Shown piece by piece: positions 11,995 through 24,641 of a DNA stretch of 64,000 nt (positions within the stretch are counted from its first letter, which is position 1; every line of letters starts with the position of its first letter). The position numbers were made by a program, and so were the translations under genes. Origin of the DNA: Ectocarpus siliculosus (lineage: Eukaryota; Sar; Phaeophyceae; Ectocarpales; Ectocarpaceae); contig FN649743.1 of the NCBI GenBank assembly GCA_000310025.1, positions 1,060,474 through 1,124,473 on the forward strand. The letters run 5' to 3'. The notes under the pieces are model-generated. The model had not been told where the DNA came from. It worked only from the letters and a program-made list of their open reading frames with translations, and made no database searches.

Positions 11995-14050
11995 TAGCGC
12001 CTCTTTTTTGCGAATTTCTCCGCCCATGCACCTCGCCTCGAAGCGAGACTTGCACCTACCGATAGCCCTGTGTTGCGAGGGCCCTCCCGGCGTGCCGCGC
12101 GCTCTCGGGGCGGACTGCATGCAGCGCTACCGAGGGCAGAAAGTCGCGTCTCCGACATCTACCATGGATTCACCAATCACACCCCGATTTCTTGACAGTG
12201 CAGGCCACTCATACATACATTCGGCAAGCCGCTGACGTGGATTGTGCGTGTGCGCTGGCTACACACCACACACCCTGCCACACACGACAACCAAGCCACC
12301 AAGTCTCCGCATGAGACGAGACAAAGTACTCTACTGCTGTAGTGCGTCTCCCTTTTGATCCAGGCGAAAGGCGGGGGAGGTTAGCGGCCAGTGTCGTGCG
12401 TACAGCTGTCTGCAAAACTGCACCCGCCCGAGAAAAAAAACTGAAATACGTTGTTTGCTCCTCCGTTTCATGGAAATACTTTTTTTTTTCCCGGAAATAT
12501 CTTCTGGATATCATCTACAGCAGCAGTTTATTGTAGAGCGGCTACCGGGACATGCCCACCAACACACACCAACACACGAACTTCTACAGTCATCTGACTC
12601 CCAAAACCCTCTAGCAGAACATATAGAAATACTCCTGCTGCTGTGGGTTTCCATATTTTCATAAATCGGCAGAAAGAGTTGTCTGCTTTTCTCTGCTTTT
12701 GCTTACACACAACGTGCTGCAAAAACTAAAAAAACTACTGTATGCATACGTAATGATTTGCGCTGCTTTTCCTCGCCTCCCGTACTCAACCCCGATTCTC
12801 ATCACCGACGGCTGTACATCAGATCACACACGAAGACCGCACACCCGAGAAGTAGCGAACTTTATTCAGCAACAACGTCTCGCTGAGGGGGTGGGTAGCA
12901 CATGGGAGAGAGGGGAGGAAGAGAGAGAAAATAAAGCTGGTTGCTTGATGTTTCTTTCTTTCTTAGTTTAATTATTCGACACACTCACTCCCCCCCCAGT
13001 AACCCCTCTCGTGTCTTGTGAATAGTAGAGCATTTTAGGGGTCGCTCCTCTGTTTTCTTATTGAGACGTTTCTTCTATGGTGTGGCCCGGTTGAGCTATT
13101 ATGTTACGCTTTTTTCGTGCAAAGTGAGCCTTTGTTTCTGAAAAACAAACTTCTTACTCCGAGCAATTAAATACTCTGTCCTCCGGCCGTCGCGTAACAT
13201 ATGAGTATCGTCATTGTGCGTCAGTCTCTGCTCTTCGAACAAACAAACAAAATTTCCCTCTTCGCAGCATTTTTTCTTCGTATCTCTCATTTCAAAACTC
13301 CACCCGCACACACTTGCCATCGCCATTGAACATATACATATGGTCTTTCTACCCCAGCTGGAATTATACTGTCGACCGCTCTATGTGTTTGAACATATTA
13401 TAATTCTACCCAGCAGCTCCGGCGCGGAGGATATGTTTATGCATTGAAGAAGAAGTTGTACGCAGATAGATCCACTGCTATTACATGATGCACGTCTGTC
13501 TTTGCACAGCAGCACACATTGTCCAAGGAACATACTGTGTGTCTCTAGCCAGCCTCCAAAGATAGGGCAGGAAACACGAGACTCTTACTTATTCGAGCGA
13601 AGCGAGATTTATAATCTGGCCTGAGGTCTCCCCGCAATGTAAGGCTCCATCTAAACAAAAATGTTTGCGTGCTTGTAATAATTATATAGGTTTTAGAGTG
13701 TATGACTTGATTTAGACTACAGGGGTCAGCAGACGCACTTTTTTTTTCGGAGGACACAGCGGGTTGATTGCAACAGAGAACACACGCACTGCGTGAGACA
13801 TCACATAACAGACAACACAAGCACAGCAAAGAGCGTACACATGACAGGCAACACACACGCACAGCGGGCGACAGCATCTGGGCTCGATGCCGCTGGACTG
13901 TCTGTGGTGTGATGAGCCTATGTATTGCTGTCGCGCATGATTTTTTGTGACCGCCGCGTTCAACTGCCAGCAATGTGAGGACAGCACCACATTAGTTCTT
14001 GAAACCTAGGACGCCGATCGCCATCACCACTTCGAGATCACGTCGTGGTG

Positions 14051-14250
14051 TCTCTGGGCGTGATAGTTGTGTTGGGAATAGGTGCTGTATATGGCGAGAG
14101 CATCGTGGCGGTGTGAAATCCGGTTTGGCTTTTTCGCCTGGCGATGCGGCCCGATTGCCCGGGCCAATTAAACGATTCGGACTTCACTCCGCCACGAAGG
14201 TCTTCCCACACACAGCATCCATGCCTAACACAACTGTCACGTCCCGAGAT
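14051..14250. repeat. foldback: imperfect inverted repeat with about 78-bp arms
   Basis: The left arm (14051-14128) matches the reverse complement of the right arm (about 14172-14250) at roughly three of four positions; shared blocks include TAGTTGTGTT, ATCGTGGCGG/TTCGTGGCGG and GTGAA.TCCG. The centre contains GCCCGATTGCCCGGGCC. Both strands therefore give similar peptides. It could be a decayed MITE or a long RNA hairpin. Confidence 0.6.
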
Positions 14251-16959
14251 ATTGCAATGGAGCACACGCTGGAGGTGGTGCGATGAAGATTGGTGATCTA
14301 GTTGACGAGAACTGACTTGTGTCCTGCTGTTTCGCTGGCAGTTGGAAAAACACCGAACGAAAAAAGAGGGAACAGGGGGTTCAGCAGTAGTGTGCGGGAG
14401 GTATGTACGACCACGATAGCGGGGTGTGCACGGGGGGTGTTCTCATAGTCCCAGCTTTGTAGGGATGCGTGCATGCTGTTGGAGCTGAAATATCAAAGGC
14501 CGCAGCAAACTCTGAAAACAGCCCGAAATCTGCGCCGCAACCAACCGGAATCCCAAATTTGTCACAGCGGTGCTCGCCGCCACTGATTCCAATCTCCTAC
14601 TGCGGGTATGTGTGTCCACTAGCTATTACTGACAACCCCCGTTCAGAGGTGTACAGTCCGGGGCGAAAAACACGGCTGCCACAAATGTCGGGTTCCGCTT
14701 GGTTTCGGCGCAGTAGCCGATAGTCTCGGCTTCGCTAGTTTGAGAAAGGTGGAAGGTGAGAGAGTCCGGGGCGTGGGGCGCCTTGACCGCCCTCTCCCCA
14801 TCTCTGAAATTCACATGAATGGTCATGGTATTCTGTGAATTTTAATATTTTTCTGGCAAATATCTTCGGACAGTTGTTTATATAGTCCGAGGATCTTTGC
14901 TGGTTGCATATGCATCGTTACCTCTACTCTATGTCCTGGTTTCCACGTTGCCCCCGTTTTTTCGCCGAAATTCCTTATCGATTGACGTTTTTCGGCGCCC
15001 ATTCCTTCGGAAACAGGGAATACTAGTGGAATTGGGATATTTACCTCCTAGTAGTATCACACAGCTCATGAATACGATTGTATCGCCCGCCTCATCGCTG
15101 CCGTGTCGAGAAAACACGCGTTACGTTACAACGGACGGACCCGCATACATTGTTTGGAGTCACCTACACATCATGTTTCATTTGGTGTTTACCCTCGTGT
15201 CTCCTATCTATATTTCCACGAGCAGAGATTGCCGTTATGACATGTTCAAGACATTTGCTTTCCCAAGATTTCGATGCGGTGCGGGGTTCCTGTCTCAACA
15301 CGGTTGGGTAGTGTAATGCGTCATTGCAGCATGACATGGTTCATAGGCGTACGGTGCTTGAACAGTCAAACTGTGGCCACGATTCATGATAAATATCATT
15401 GGGTTCTAGACTCCCAATGGTATTTAGAAAGGCGGGTGACTTGACATTCCTCGCCAGCGGTTCACCCAATCAAATGCTGGTATTGCTCCCAATTTTGTGG
15501 TTGCTATTCCGTTCACCGTTTTCCATATTGTTTTTCCATGTTTTTTTTGTCACCTTGCGTCCTCTTTTTCTTTTCCGCCGAGTACTTGTTTTCAAGATTT
15601 TTTGCTACTGCTTGACGTGTCCGCCGTTGGTCGCGGTTTCTTGCGCTTACATGTTCTCGGATCCCTGCCTTCGTCTCTTTTGCGTTTCCGAGTCGGTACT
15701 TGCATTTGAGATGTCTTTTTTCTGGCGGGCGCTACGTTCACATAGTTTTTCGATCTGTACGCGGAAATAATTTCATGACGTTGTGGGACGTCGTCTGCCC
15801 TTTACACTAGGTCCGACTCTGGGCCGTATCCTTGTTAGCACAGGCGATAATTGTAGTTATGTGGACTCTTCCGCCCGGGCCCATTTTATGGTCTAACATA
15901 TTGTCAACGACGTGCCTGTTAATTTTGGGTTTTGATTGACGTTTGTTTATTCCAGCGACGGCAATGGATCTTAACGTTTCGCGCTTGGCGACAGAACATC
16001 AAAAAAATAAACAGAGTCTTATGCATGGTTACGCTAAACGACATGTGTTATACGCTAGTTGAACCATCGGCAAAAGTTTCGCCCAGTGATGCCGCATCTA
16101 CGAAGAAGGGACAACTTGCACATGTCTCTCCAAGACACGTTTTCACGAACGTTGTCAACTACCCGGTGTTCACTTGACACACACCCCCAAGAGGAATCGA
16201 TAAAAGCCCGATAAAGTGAACATTATCACTCGTCATTATGTCGATCACATGTATGTCTCGTTAGTGACTGTTCTGTGAGAACCCTTTGACGCCGTGCGCG
16301 TATCAATCGCTTTGACGATGACGTTAATCTGTGGATCAACAGGAAGTTGTCACAATCACCGGACAAGAAGAGAAGCAAATCACCTGGAGTGAGGAGCAGA
16401 TGAAGGGATGATTCTGCGCTGATACCCAGCCCCGACGAACCGATATACACACGGACTGTTCTCAGCTAAAGAGGGTGAGTGAAGTATGAGCGTCTCTCTA
16501 TTTAGCTGTTTAAACATTTGTAGTTGTCGGGGAGATGGACGCGCGATCACATGCAAGCTGCACAAATTTCATCTTTATTAGAAAGTAAACATAATCTCAT
16601 AGAAAGACAGGTCTTTCAGAGTAGGTCCGCGGGTACGCGGGCGACAGCCGTGGTATGGTGAGGCTGTGAAGTACGGCTCGAGCGGCATTAGCTCGCTTGA
16701 TTGGAAGGCAGAGAGCGCCCGTACGAGTTCCCTGATTGTTTTGCACTGCACAACACATCGCTTGTTCGACACACACATTTCCAACACGCGCTTGCCTAGG
16801 AAATAAAAAACGCAATCAAGAGTTCGTCCGCTCGGCACAAAAAAATCGGAATTAGCGTCGGGTTTTCAGATGAGTTGGTGGCGAGTGCATGGGCCATACC
16901 GCGGCGGGGCGGAGGCAGGCGGCACTTGAGGGACTCTGGCGAGAAGGTAGACAGAGCAG

Positions 16960-17135
16960 ACGCACGCACATCAGCACAGGCACGTGCATGCACCTGCTCG
17001 CGTGAGCGCGCGTATGCCGGCACGTTCGCACGTACGCACACGCAGCATACGAACGCACATGCACGCACAAGCACGCAGAAGCATGCATCAGCACGTACAC
17101 GTACAAACACATGCACACGCACACGGTACAACAAC
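16960..17135. repeat. CA/GCAC-rich low-complexity tract
   Basis: Degenerate ACGCAC, GCATGC and CACACGCAC repeats give long frames on both strands by chance. No gene. Confidence 0.6.
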
Positions 17136-17275
17136 AGCGACAGCACGTGATAGGTTTTCCATAAGCTGTGCACAGGGTTCTGCTAAGGGCCCAGGTATTG
17201 TAGTTAGAGATGTTGATGGTACTCCCATGTTGTCCCATCTGGGTGGCCTTCGTTGACGTCTGTACGTAGTATACT

Positions 17276-17396
17276 CCTCCTTTGTTGTCTTTCCTTCTAC
17301 CCCCTCTATGGGGGCTTAGGGGTCTAGCCCCCTCCCTCACACCATGGGAAGGCTGCCCTAGGGAGTCAACGGAGGGCATATGGCTCTCTTGTCCCG
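17276..17396 (-). repeat. dispersed repeat, copy 1
   Basis: On the minus strand GACAAGAGAGCCATATGCCC, CTCCGTTGACTCCCT and AGACCCCTAAGCCCCCATAG match the plus strand at 24250-24366 in the same order at about four of five positions. Element type unknown. Confidence 0.65.
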
Positions 17397-20301
17397 AATG
17401 CATAGAGCCGCACAATTTCGAACGGTACACACACCACGGATACGCACAAAATTGAGCGGTACAATACCCACAGTTTAGGGGCACGGTCAGGTACACAGTA
17501 CGCGCAGGCAAAGCAAGACTGGCAGAAATACAAGTTGAAGCAGGCATGCACAGATATCAGTGTGTACATTGGCATGAGGCATCGGTCCCAAACTGTCTCC
17601 GAAGGTGCACAGAGTTTCGCACGTACTTTATTTACACTCACGGTTTTCCTTTCTGCTCGTGTGGCGGGCGGTCGTTGACCGCTCTTGTGTCGATTGTGTG
17701 GGTCGACTCACGCAGTGGGAGACCAAGGGTTTGCTGGAGCTCGTGCAAGATCTCGCACATTTCGGTGGGGCCAGCGGTTTGCACTGACGTAATTGTTACG
17801 GTACACCAGTTCGTGGTGGCGTTAAAAAAGTTACACAACACGGACTATGTATGAGAAGGAAAACCCGTTTACGGCGAAGGAATCATTGAGGAAGCACAGG
17901 TCTCACAGGACCTGATAGTAGGATGTGTAGCATTGTACAATGGGTTGTCGTCGTCGGCTCAGCAGAACTGGACGGTGGACTGCGAGGCGGTACATAAGCA
18001 GCTGAAAGAGGCGCGGCCAAAAGCAGGCCTGTCTAAGCACCACCCCGCGCCTATCGGGGAAGCATCGCTAGGGTACACGGGTGGCCGACAGACCGGGTTG
18101 TAAGGGCACTTTTGCCAACCTGAATCGAGATTTATTTTCGCACGAGTTGCAACCTCCCCACCTTGGGTATTCCTCGCAATGCGACGATGGCCAGGTTGTG
18201 CAAGGTATACATTTGTTGGAGGTTGCGCGTTGTTTGCAAGCCGGATAGTGGGCGGTTGCCGATGGTAGTGCAAGGTGTACCCGTTCTTGGTGGTTGGTGC
18301 GCTATTACAAGTCGGATAAGAGGCAGGTTGCCGATTGTAGTACAAGGTGTACCCTTTCTTGGTGGTTGGCGCGTTGCTAACAAGCTGGATAGGGATCAAG
18401 CTGTCGATGGCGGCGCAAGGTGTACCATTTCTTGTGGTTGGTGCACTGCTTACATGCTGGACAGTGGGCAGGCTGCCAATGGCAGCGCAAGGTGTACCCT
18501 TTCTTGGAGGTTGGCGCGCCATGCACAAGTCGGTTAGGGGGGAGGTTGCCTATGGTATGACAAAGTGTACCCTTTTTTGCATGTTGGCGCGCTTCGCACA
18601 AACCGGTTGGGGGGCAGGTTGCCGGTAATCGTGCAAGGTGTACCCTCTCTTGCAAGTTGGCGCGTTGCGCACAAGCCGGTAGGGGGCAGGTTGCGTATTG
18701 CAATGCGTACCCTCTCATAGAGGTTACGCAAGATGCGGCCTGTCTACAACAAACAGCAGTGCTCAACACCGTAGTGGCGGGTTCACTTCCCCTGCATTAC
18801 GTATTTTTTTTGTTCATGCTTTATTTGTTTTTTTGCCCCCTGTATTCGAATCACTACAGTTTTATCGTCGGTACATTCCCGAGCAAACTCCTGAAACAAG
18901 GACATCCCGTGCCCATGCATCATACGCATGTTGCCAGCTCTAGCTTAAACCCATTTCCGCCCGCGGCTTATCATCTCGACCCAGGGTCGTCAACATCCCA
19001 AGTTGCACGACATGTTCGCGAGAACCATAAAAGGTACACTTCAAATTTAAACAATACACACATACCCTTTCGAACGTCGTTCTGTGTACTGCATGTCCCC
19101 CCACAACAACAGCATGATTTGGCCCATGACCGTCAGCGACGTCGATCATGGAGACGACCCACAATCCCCGCAATAAACTACCTTTGTTTGTTGTGAGGAA
19201 GCACAACTCAGCCGGACGCAACACCTACACGTAGCGGCAGCAGTGTTGTCCAAACGCACAGGTAGAAACGACCGTCTCTCCCGACACGAAACACAGAACC
19301 CCCCCCCACCCTGGCCGTCCCAAATTATACAACCAACTCTATTCAAGAAAAAACGTCACTGCCTGAGACGGAGCCAGCTGCGACAGCGGTGTCCTCCACA
19401 AACCATGCAGAGACTGCAGAAATAGACCTCTCTACTTTCCCAACACCATCGAAACAACTCCCCCCTCCCCTCCCCAAAAATAGAGCTACAATTCGCACAA
19501 ACAAAAAAGGGCGCGAACGAAGCCAAGAGGTTGCAGCGACAGATTCCAAACGCCCTTGCAGACACAGTAAGAAAAAACCTGGCTCTCATCCCGCGCCAGG
19601 CGCCCTCATGCACCAGCGAGAGCAACAAGCGTATCATAGCACCATATGATTAAAAAAAAAGCTGTAAGACATGGCGAGCGGGATATTTCTCCGCCTCCTC
19701 CGTCAAAGCTTCCACCCGTTGTGAACGATGTTGCAGCGGAGGCCCCGGCGACTCGACCTGGAGGTTACCGATCAGCAGCGAAATAATATTGAAGTGTGAG
19801 AGGAGGGTAACAGTGGGCTTTCGAGAAATGGAGGGCATGCTCTCCCCATTGGCTGCAGTATAGTTCTTGGTATAGCTGGCAGATGTACGTTGTCAACAAT
19901 AATATTTGCAAGCAGGCATGGGGGGGGGGACACAAACCGACAGAATAACCGCAGGTCGTAGAATACGTCAGTGACGAGGATAAGCTACGCACCCCGGAGA
20001 ACTACTTTGAAGGGAGGCGAGTTACATTCAAACATCAGGGGTCGCCAACGGACACGCTGGGATGAGGAAGGTTGTACATTGTAGGGAGCCGCGGACATGA
20101 CTAATGCACGACAAGAAACACGCAAGCATCCAACATCATCGCAGGCAAAGCGAAAGAGGCAGCAAGAGGAGCGCGAGACACATGACATACCTTGTCAACA
20201 CGGTTTAGGTGTCCGCCAAGGTTTGTAGCCAGCGTAGTCATTAAGACCATCGCTTTCTCGCTCGGAGACAAAGAACATCCCCATCTCCATCTTTAGTTTA
20301 C
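17397..20301. other. intergenic apart from the 72-bp minisatellite
   Basis: No protein-like frame stands out, except a short minus-strand piece at 19985-20090 (MSAAPYNVQPSSSQRVRWRP) that might be a last exon of the unidentified gene to its right. Confidence 0.35.
18200..18715. repeat. 72-bp minisatellite, about 7 units
   Basis: Units begin near 18220, 18291 and 18363 and continue to about 18715, each with a GGTTGGCGCG-like block, a GGCAGGTTGCC block and CAAGGTGTACCCTTTCTTGG. The period is 71-72 bp, so reading frames stay in register for several units and minus-strand translation yields 24-residue repeats (for example APTTKKGYTLYYNRQPA). No start, flanking exon or stop arrangement shows it is expressed. 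Confidence 0.75.
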
Positions 20302-20462
20302 CCTCCACCCCCATCCGCCCCTGGGTCACCCCCTCCACCTCCTGCCCCCTCGTCCGCGAACAAGCACGGCTTGAGGTAGCGCTTAGCATCTTCCTGACGA
20401 TCAATACTCTCGGTGGAGAGGATCGGTCCAACGTATTCCAAGCCGAACCGCATAAAGCTCTC
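20302..20462 (-). other. exon-like segment of an unidentified minus-strand gene
   Basis: An acceptor (GTCCTAG) precedes ESFMRFGLEYVGPILSTE and DAKRYLKPCLFADEGAGG; a GTAAAC donor follows at 20301. A further protein-like piece, LDVISDMYVAFVDM, ends at TGA 20801-20799. With the segments at 21.8 and 22.9 kb this suggests a many-exon gene on the minus strand between about 20 and 23.5 kb. I cannot assemble or name it. Confidence 0.25.
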
Positions 20463-21769
20463 CTAGGACCTGAGACACGAAACGAAGAACAAATAGCGTT
20501 CCATGTGAACGTCCGTTTGTTTGACGTCACGGGTTCATACATACATAGCTTGCGACAAACCACCTGCGCGCCGACTGCCTAGAAGCAACTTCAGGGGACG
20601 CTGAAAATGTGGGAAAATGATTTAAAAGGCTGGAAACGCGTCGGGAACAAAATAAACGAGAGTGTTGGACGTTCGGCAGAGCTTGCACGTCCAATGAGCC
20701 CTTATCGGCCTGACAAATTGCCGACAGTTCACCAGGGGAGATAGGGATAGAATAAAACGCTCGAGACAAAAAAAAACCTCAGCCCCGTAGAGCTTAGTTC
20801 ACATATCAACAAAGGCAACGTACATGTCGCTGATGACGTCCAAGTTTTTTCACGGCCGCCGCCCTTTCGCAGCAAACGCCTTTTCGAAAAAAGCCTCGCA
20901 CACGGGGAAGGTACGGCAATACCGTCGTGGTCGGGGTCGCTCTTGTTACCGAAGTGTAGCCTGTAGTGCCCATCCTTGTCTTGATATCCGTGAGGACGTA
21001 CTGCTCGAGCACATTCGAACGAAGCCAATCCATACCGTGAGGGGGGGGGGAGTGGTGCTGAGCGGGAAGGGGTCTGTATGGATGGATGCACGAGAAAAAG
21101 GGTGACAGTAGATGGCCTGGAATTTGCGCCGGAAACAGCGAGCAGGAGGGCGAACAGGACATCAGCTATCCTCGCTGTAAAAACGTGCATGGGGATTAAT
21201 AAGGTCAAGCGTCATAACCACAGGGGAGCGGCGTTAACATTTCAAGGACAATAACTCTTAATTGCACACTATCGGTTCACCTTGCGACGCCCCTCTGCCT
21301 TGCACTATAGGCTAACGCTACAACATGTGAGATCCTCAAACCAACAGCAGTACCGGTGCGCGTGCGTCAAAATTCTCTACTCCTTCCACAAGCAATGCAT
21401 CGCGAGGAATAGTTGCCTGCAGGTCCCCCCGTTCCTTCCTTCTATTGTATGAACACGCTTTGGTTGAGTCTCATAAGTACGAATGAACAGCTCTCGAAAG
21501 AAGGTATTCCATCGTTCCCTCCGTTCAAATTCAAATAGGAGCGATTAGCTCAAAAATTGCGTGGAGCTATGCCGGGGTGATCGACGATGTTATGCACGAC
21601 TCTGACAGCAGGTGCCGTAGCAGACCTTCATCGGTTCTCGGTGGACAGAGGTGTCGCGGGTCGGCCATGAACTTTCCATCATACTCTGTTTTTTAAATCA
21701 CTGGGCACCATTTCTGAGCAAAGTCTCGCATTTACTCCGGAGAGTTCACTTAACCCGACCGTACCTGAG

Positions 21770-21916
21770 CTATGGGGTGGTGCCCTTGCATCGGTGGACC
21801 TGATTGAAGGTCACGCTCAGCATGGCCTCTTCCTCTGACACGAGAATGCCGTGGTTGGCTGTCCCTAGAACGTTCGAGAACATGACGGTACCAAGCCCAC
21901 TCATGGCGGTATCCTC
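21770..21916 (-). other. exon-like segment of an unidentified minus-strand gene
   Basis: An acceptor (ACTATGTAG) is followed by an open frame EDTAMSGLGTVMFSNVLG, NHGILVSEEEAMLSV, ending at TAG 21772-21770. The peptide looks protein-like and hydrophobically patterned. Function unknown. Confidence 0.25.
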
Positions 21917-22484
21917 CTACATAGTACGATAGAAGGGGGAGGGGGGGGGGAGAGTGGGTGAGACGCAATATATGAAGACGCACATGCATATCCCTTCGCT
22001 CTGCTATGCATACTACTGGTGACCTCTTCGTTTCGCATTAGTGGCGCGGCATGGGGGGACCCGCTGCGACCGTCTTTTCTCAGTTGTAGTTGTTGTTGTC
22101 TTGAGATCGAAAGAAACAACTTTCCGATCTCTGACACGCCATATTTCTCAGGAGTTTACTCGGTATTCTGTTTTTTACGGCCAATAATGTTTTCAAAGGG
22201 GTACATCGACATCCCGAATGAAAAAGAAAGAGAAAAAAAGGGTGGTGGGAAGAAAAATATGGCGCAGAGGAGAATCGATTCCCCTGATCTCACAGCACAG
22301 CAGTTGCATAAGATGCCACGCCCCCTGGACCAATTTCCAAAGCCTGATTATTCCACACCAGAAGGAGTGGCGAGGCCGGAAATGGCTGCATTGGAACTGT
22401 CTTGTGAAGAGCTTTTCGAAAAAGTATTGTTTGATTTTCGGAATCGTCTTCGTCGTGGAACATGATAGGTTGAAACTTGGTCAC

Positions 22485-22576
22485 GGGGGTGTGGTATCTC
22501 GTGCAACCTACGGTTACCGTTAATTCTTGTGGGGGTGTGGTATCTCGTGCAACCTACGGTTACCGTTAATTCTTGC
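22485..22576. repeat. 46-bp tandem duplication
   Basis: GGGGGTGTGGTATCTCGTGC, ACCTACGGTTACCGTTAATT is repeated exactly at 22485 and 22531. The preceding 110 bp have a diverged relative near 37.10-37.24 kb (CTGTCT..GAGCTTT.CGAAAA and GTGGT.TCTC.TGCAACCTAC), so both belong to one old dispersed family. Confidence 0.7.
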
Positions 22577-22870
22577 TTTGAACACGATACATTTTGCATG
22601 CGTGTGAAGGACCTGAGTCAATCGAGCAACCCATGTAAAACAATTGGGTGTTACGAGCGCTGGGTGTTGGTTGAAGCATGTGGACGGTTGACGCGGTCGA
22701 TGCTATGCATGTGTGTGGACAGGTCAGATACAGCAGACATGCGGTGTTACTACTGTTTCGTACGTGCTGTTGAAGATAACGAGCGCCCCCCAAAAAACAA
22801 AAAAACCGTAGAAAATGAAGACGTGCCTACCCGCTCTTCAAAAAGCTCTTTTATGAGGCTGGGCGCTTAC

Positions 22871-22987
22871 TGACGCCTCCGGGATAATCCCCGCTCTGTA
22901 CATGGTGAGGAAGAGCCGCATACACGCAGTAGGTCGAGGGCCGTTGGGTGTGCAGGACCAACTGCTGGTGTCTGAGCGTACTTTCAT
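22871..22987 (-). other. exon-like segment bounded by splice signals
   Basis: On the minus strand an acceptor (GTGCTGTAG) precedes and a consensus donor (GTAAGC) follows a 117-bp segment open in two frames (for example ESTLRHQQLVLHTQRPSTYC). Its length is a multiple of three. A similar segment precedes it (about 23118-23190, acceptor TGCTGTAG, donor GTAAGC), but I could not join the two without a stop. Confidence 0.25.
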
Positions 22988-23300
22988 CTACAGCACGTGA
23001 GGACTTCGCGCCCTTCCCAACGGGAACATATGCATAGGGATACATAACAATATTCCCTCAATTCATCCTTCTATTGCTACCATCCAGATGTAACTGGAGG
23101 GGAATCGCTTACCTAGTCAGCAAATGGTGCCGGAATGTCGCTCTCTCTTCTCCACGCGCGCCGTGTAGAAGCTCGTCTTGCCGCTCTACAGCAGCATTGT
23201 CATGCGGCGGGTTTAGCTCGCGGTGGTTGCTGTGCCCCGAGTCCGAGCATCTAGAGATAGTATAGCTGTTTGCCTTGGTTATGAAAGGAATGACACCGGC

Positions 23301-23552
23301 TTAGTCGCTATTCGTCTTGGCATGCTGCGGCCTCTGGTCATCTGCGTCAAGGCTAGCTAGATTGTCGCGCGAGGGCGATGCAGGGCCAAACAAAGCCATG
23401 CAATAAATTGGGGGCTCGACGGTTCGGATGCCCCCCAACCCCGTCTTCCCATCTGTCTTGCGATCCATAACGATATCTGAGGGGTGAGAGCTTGTTGTAC
23501 CCTGCACCATGTAGCTGGTACACACATAGCACTCGTGAATCCCCGCACACAC
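23301..23552 (-). CDS. hypothetical exon-like frame
   Basis: An 83-codon minus-strand frame whose second half has ordinary protein composition (DIVMDRKTDGKTGLGG, RTVEPPIYCMALFGPA, SLDADDQRPQHAKTNSD). Further minus-strand exon-like pieces follow to its left down to 20.3 kb. No family recognised; coding status uncertain. Confidence 0.25.
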   Translation of the reverse strand: MCAGIHECYVCTSYMVQGTTSSHPSDIVMDRKTDGKTGLGGIRTVEPPIYCMALFGPASPSRDNLASLDADDQRPQHAKTNSD

Positions 23553-23749
23553 TCACACTAAAGCCAAAATTGAATAGTGTATGCGTTCATTTAGTACACA
23601 TTGTGCCAACGTATCCTGGGCTCTTATATCTACATACTGTATCTGTCTTGGAGACGAATTTGTTGCGTTTTGTCCTGCCGGCAAAAAAAAAGAAATTGTA
23701 GTACACTGAAGCCAGTTTTCCCGGACCGTCGAACCGACACCAAAATCTA

Positions 23750-24060
23750 CAGCCAGGAGGTCACCCTTCGGTTGTGACTGCCTCCCAACCTGTAACATCG
23801 GTGCTTTCACAACCAGGAGGTCTGACCTAAGGTTGTGGCTGCCCCCCAACCTGTGTGATCGGTGCTTGCACAACTAAGTGGTATGGCCAAAGGTTGTGGC
23901 TGCCCTCCAACCTGTGTGACCGGTCCTTGCACAACCAAGAGGTGTGGCCTAACGTTGTGGCTGCCTCCCAACCTTCCGCATCCGTCCTTGTACAACCAAG
24001 CCGTTCGGCCAAGATTGGGGCCTCCTCCCAACCCCCCTCTACAACCTGCCCCTACCTTGT
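23750..24060. repeat. 61-bp minisatellite, five units plus remnant
   Basis: Units start near 23750, 23810, 23871, 23932 and 23993 with CAACCAGGAGGT-like sequence, then GGTTGTGGCTGCC and CCAACCTGTGTGATCGGTGC. CAACC and GGTTG within each unit can pair. Units degenerate rightwards. No gene. Confidence 0.8.
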
Positions 24061-24249
24061 GGATGCCCACAACCCACCCACAACCTGCCCTCTGGCCACC
24101 CGTGTAGGCAGTGCTACGGAGCCCAAGGCATGCAGCCACGCGCCTTAGCACCGGCGTTTAACGCTGCGGTATATAGTGCATCTTCTGCGCGAACCGGAAC
24201 AATGGACAGCCACCATACAGGGGAAGTGGACGCGGTGGAGACGACGGCC

Positions 24250-24510
24250 TTGGACAAGAGCGATATGCCCTCCGTTGACCCCCTCGAGCAGTCTCCCCAG
24301 GGTATGAGGTGGGAGGCTAAGCCCCTAAGCCTTCATAGAGCGGGGTAGAAGGGAAGACATTCAGGAGAGTACTATCATACAAGGGCTCCGGACGCGGGGG
24401 GCTACCGCCCCCCCCGTCCTTCGTTTTGGCTGGTGCTCTATGCGGAGAGGGAAACGTCGGGGCGTTGAAACACATACCAAGTGGGACGTGCTTGATGTGG
24501 TCAGGATGTG
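24250..24510 (+). repeat. dispersed repeat, copy 2 (two modules)
   Basis: The first module (24250-24366) matches 17276-17396 on the minus strand. The second (about 24385-24510, GGACGCGGGGGGCTACCGCC, then ACACATACCAAGTGGGACG) matches 25893-25990. The copies may be fragments of one unidentified element. Confidence 0.6.
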
Positions 24511-24641
24511 ATTTAATTATCTTCCCGAAGAAGTGGAGCTGTGAAGACAGCTCGTGGACCACGAAAGAAAAAACACCACAAACTGAAGATTTGACCGGTA
24601 CTATTCTTCGGCGCAACGTGAAGTACATACAACCTCGATAA

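Larger units (their letters stand above)
11051..17275. other. intergenic, no supported gene
   Basis: Contains the hairpin at 11.95 kb, the foldback at 14.05 kb and the CA-rich tract at 17 kb. Frames of 60-230 codons are low complexity or shadows of these structures. Confidence 0.45.

Noticed and set aside
16852-17547. 231-codon minus-strand frame
   Set aside because: It runs through the CA-rich tract and a dispersed repeat; its Cys/Val/His-rich composition comes from the simple repeat.
18200-18715. CRISPR-like array
   Set aside because: The period consists of contiguous diverged units, not identical short repeats with unique spacers, and the context is eukaryotic.
22262-22335. Third tRNA-like sequence on the minus strand
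   Set aside because: TGGTCCAGGGGG and GGAATCGATTC resemble the boxes, but the T loop is non-canonical and the acceptor arms do not pair.
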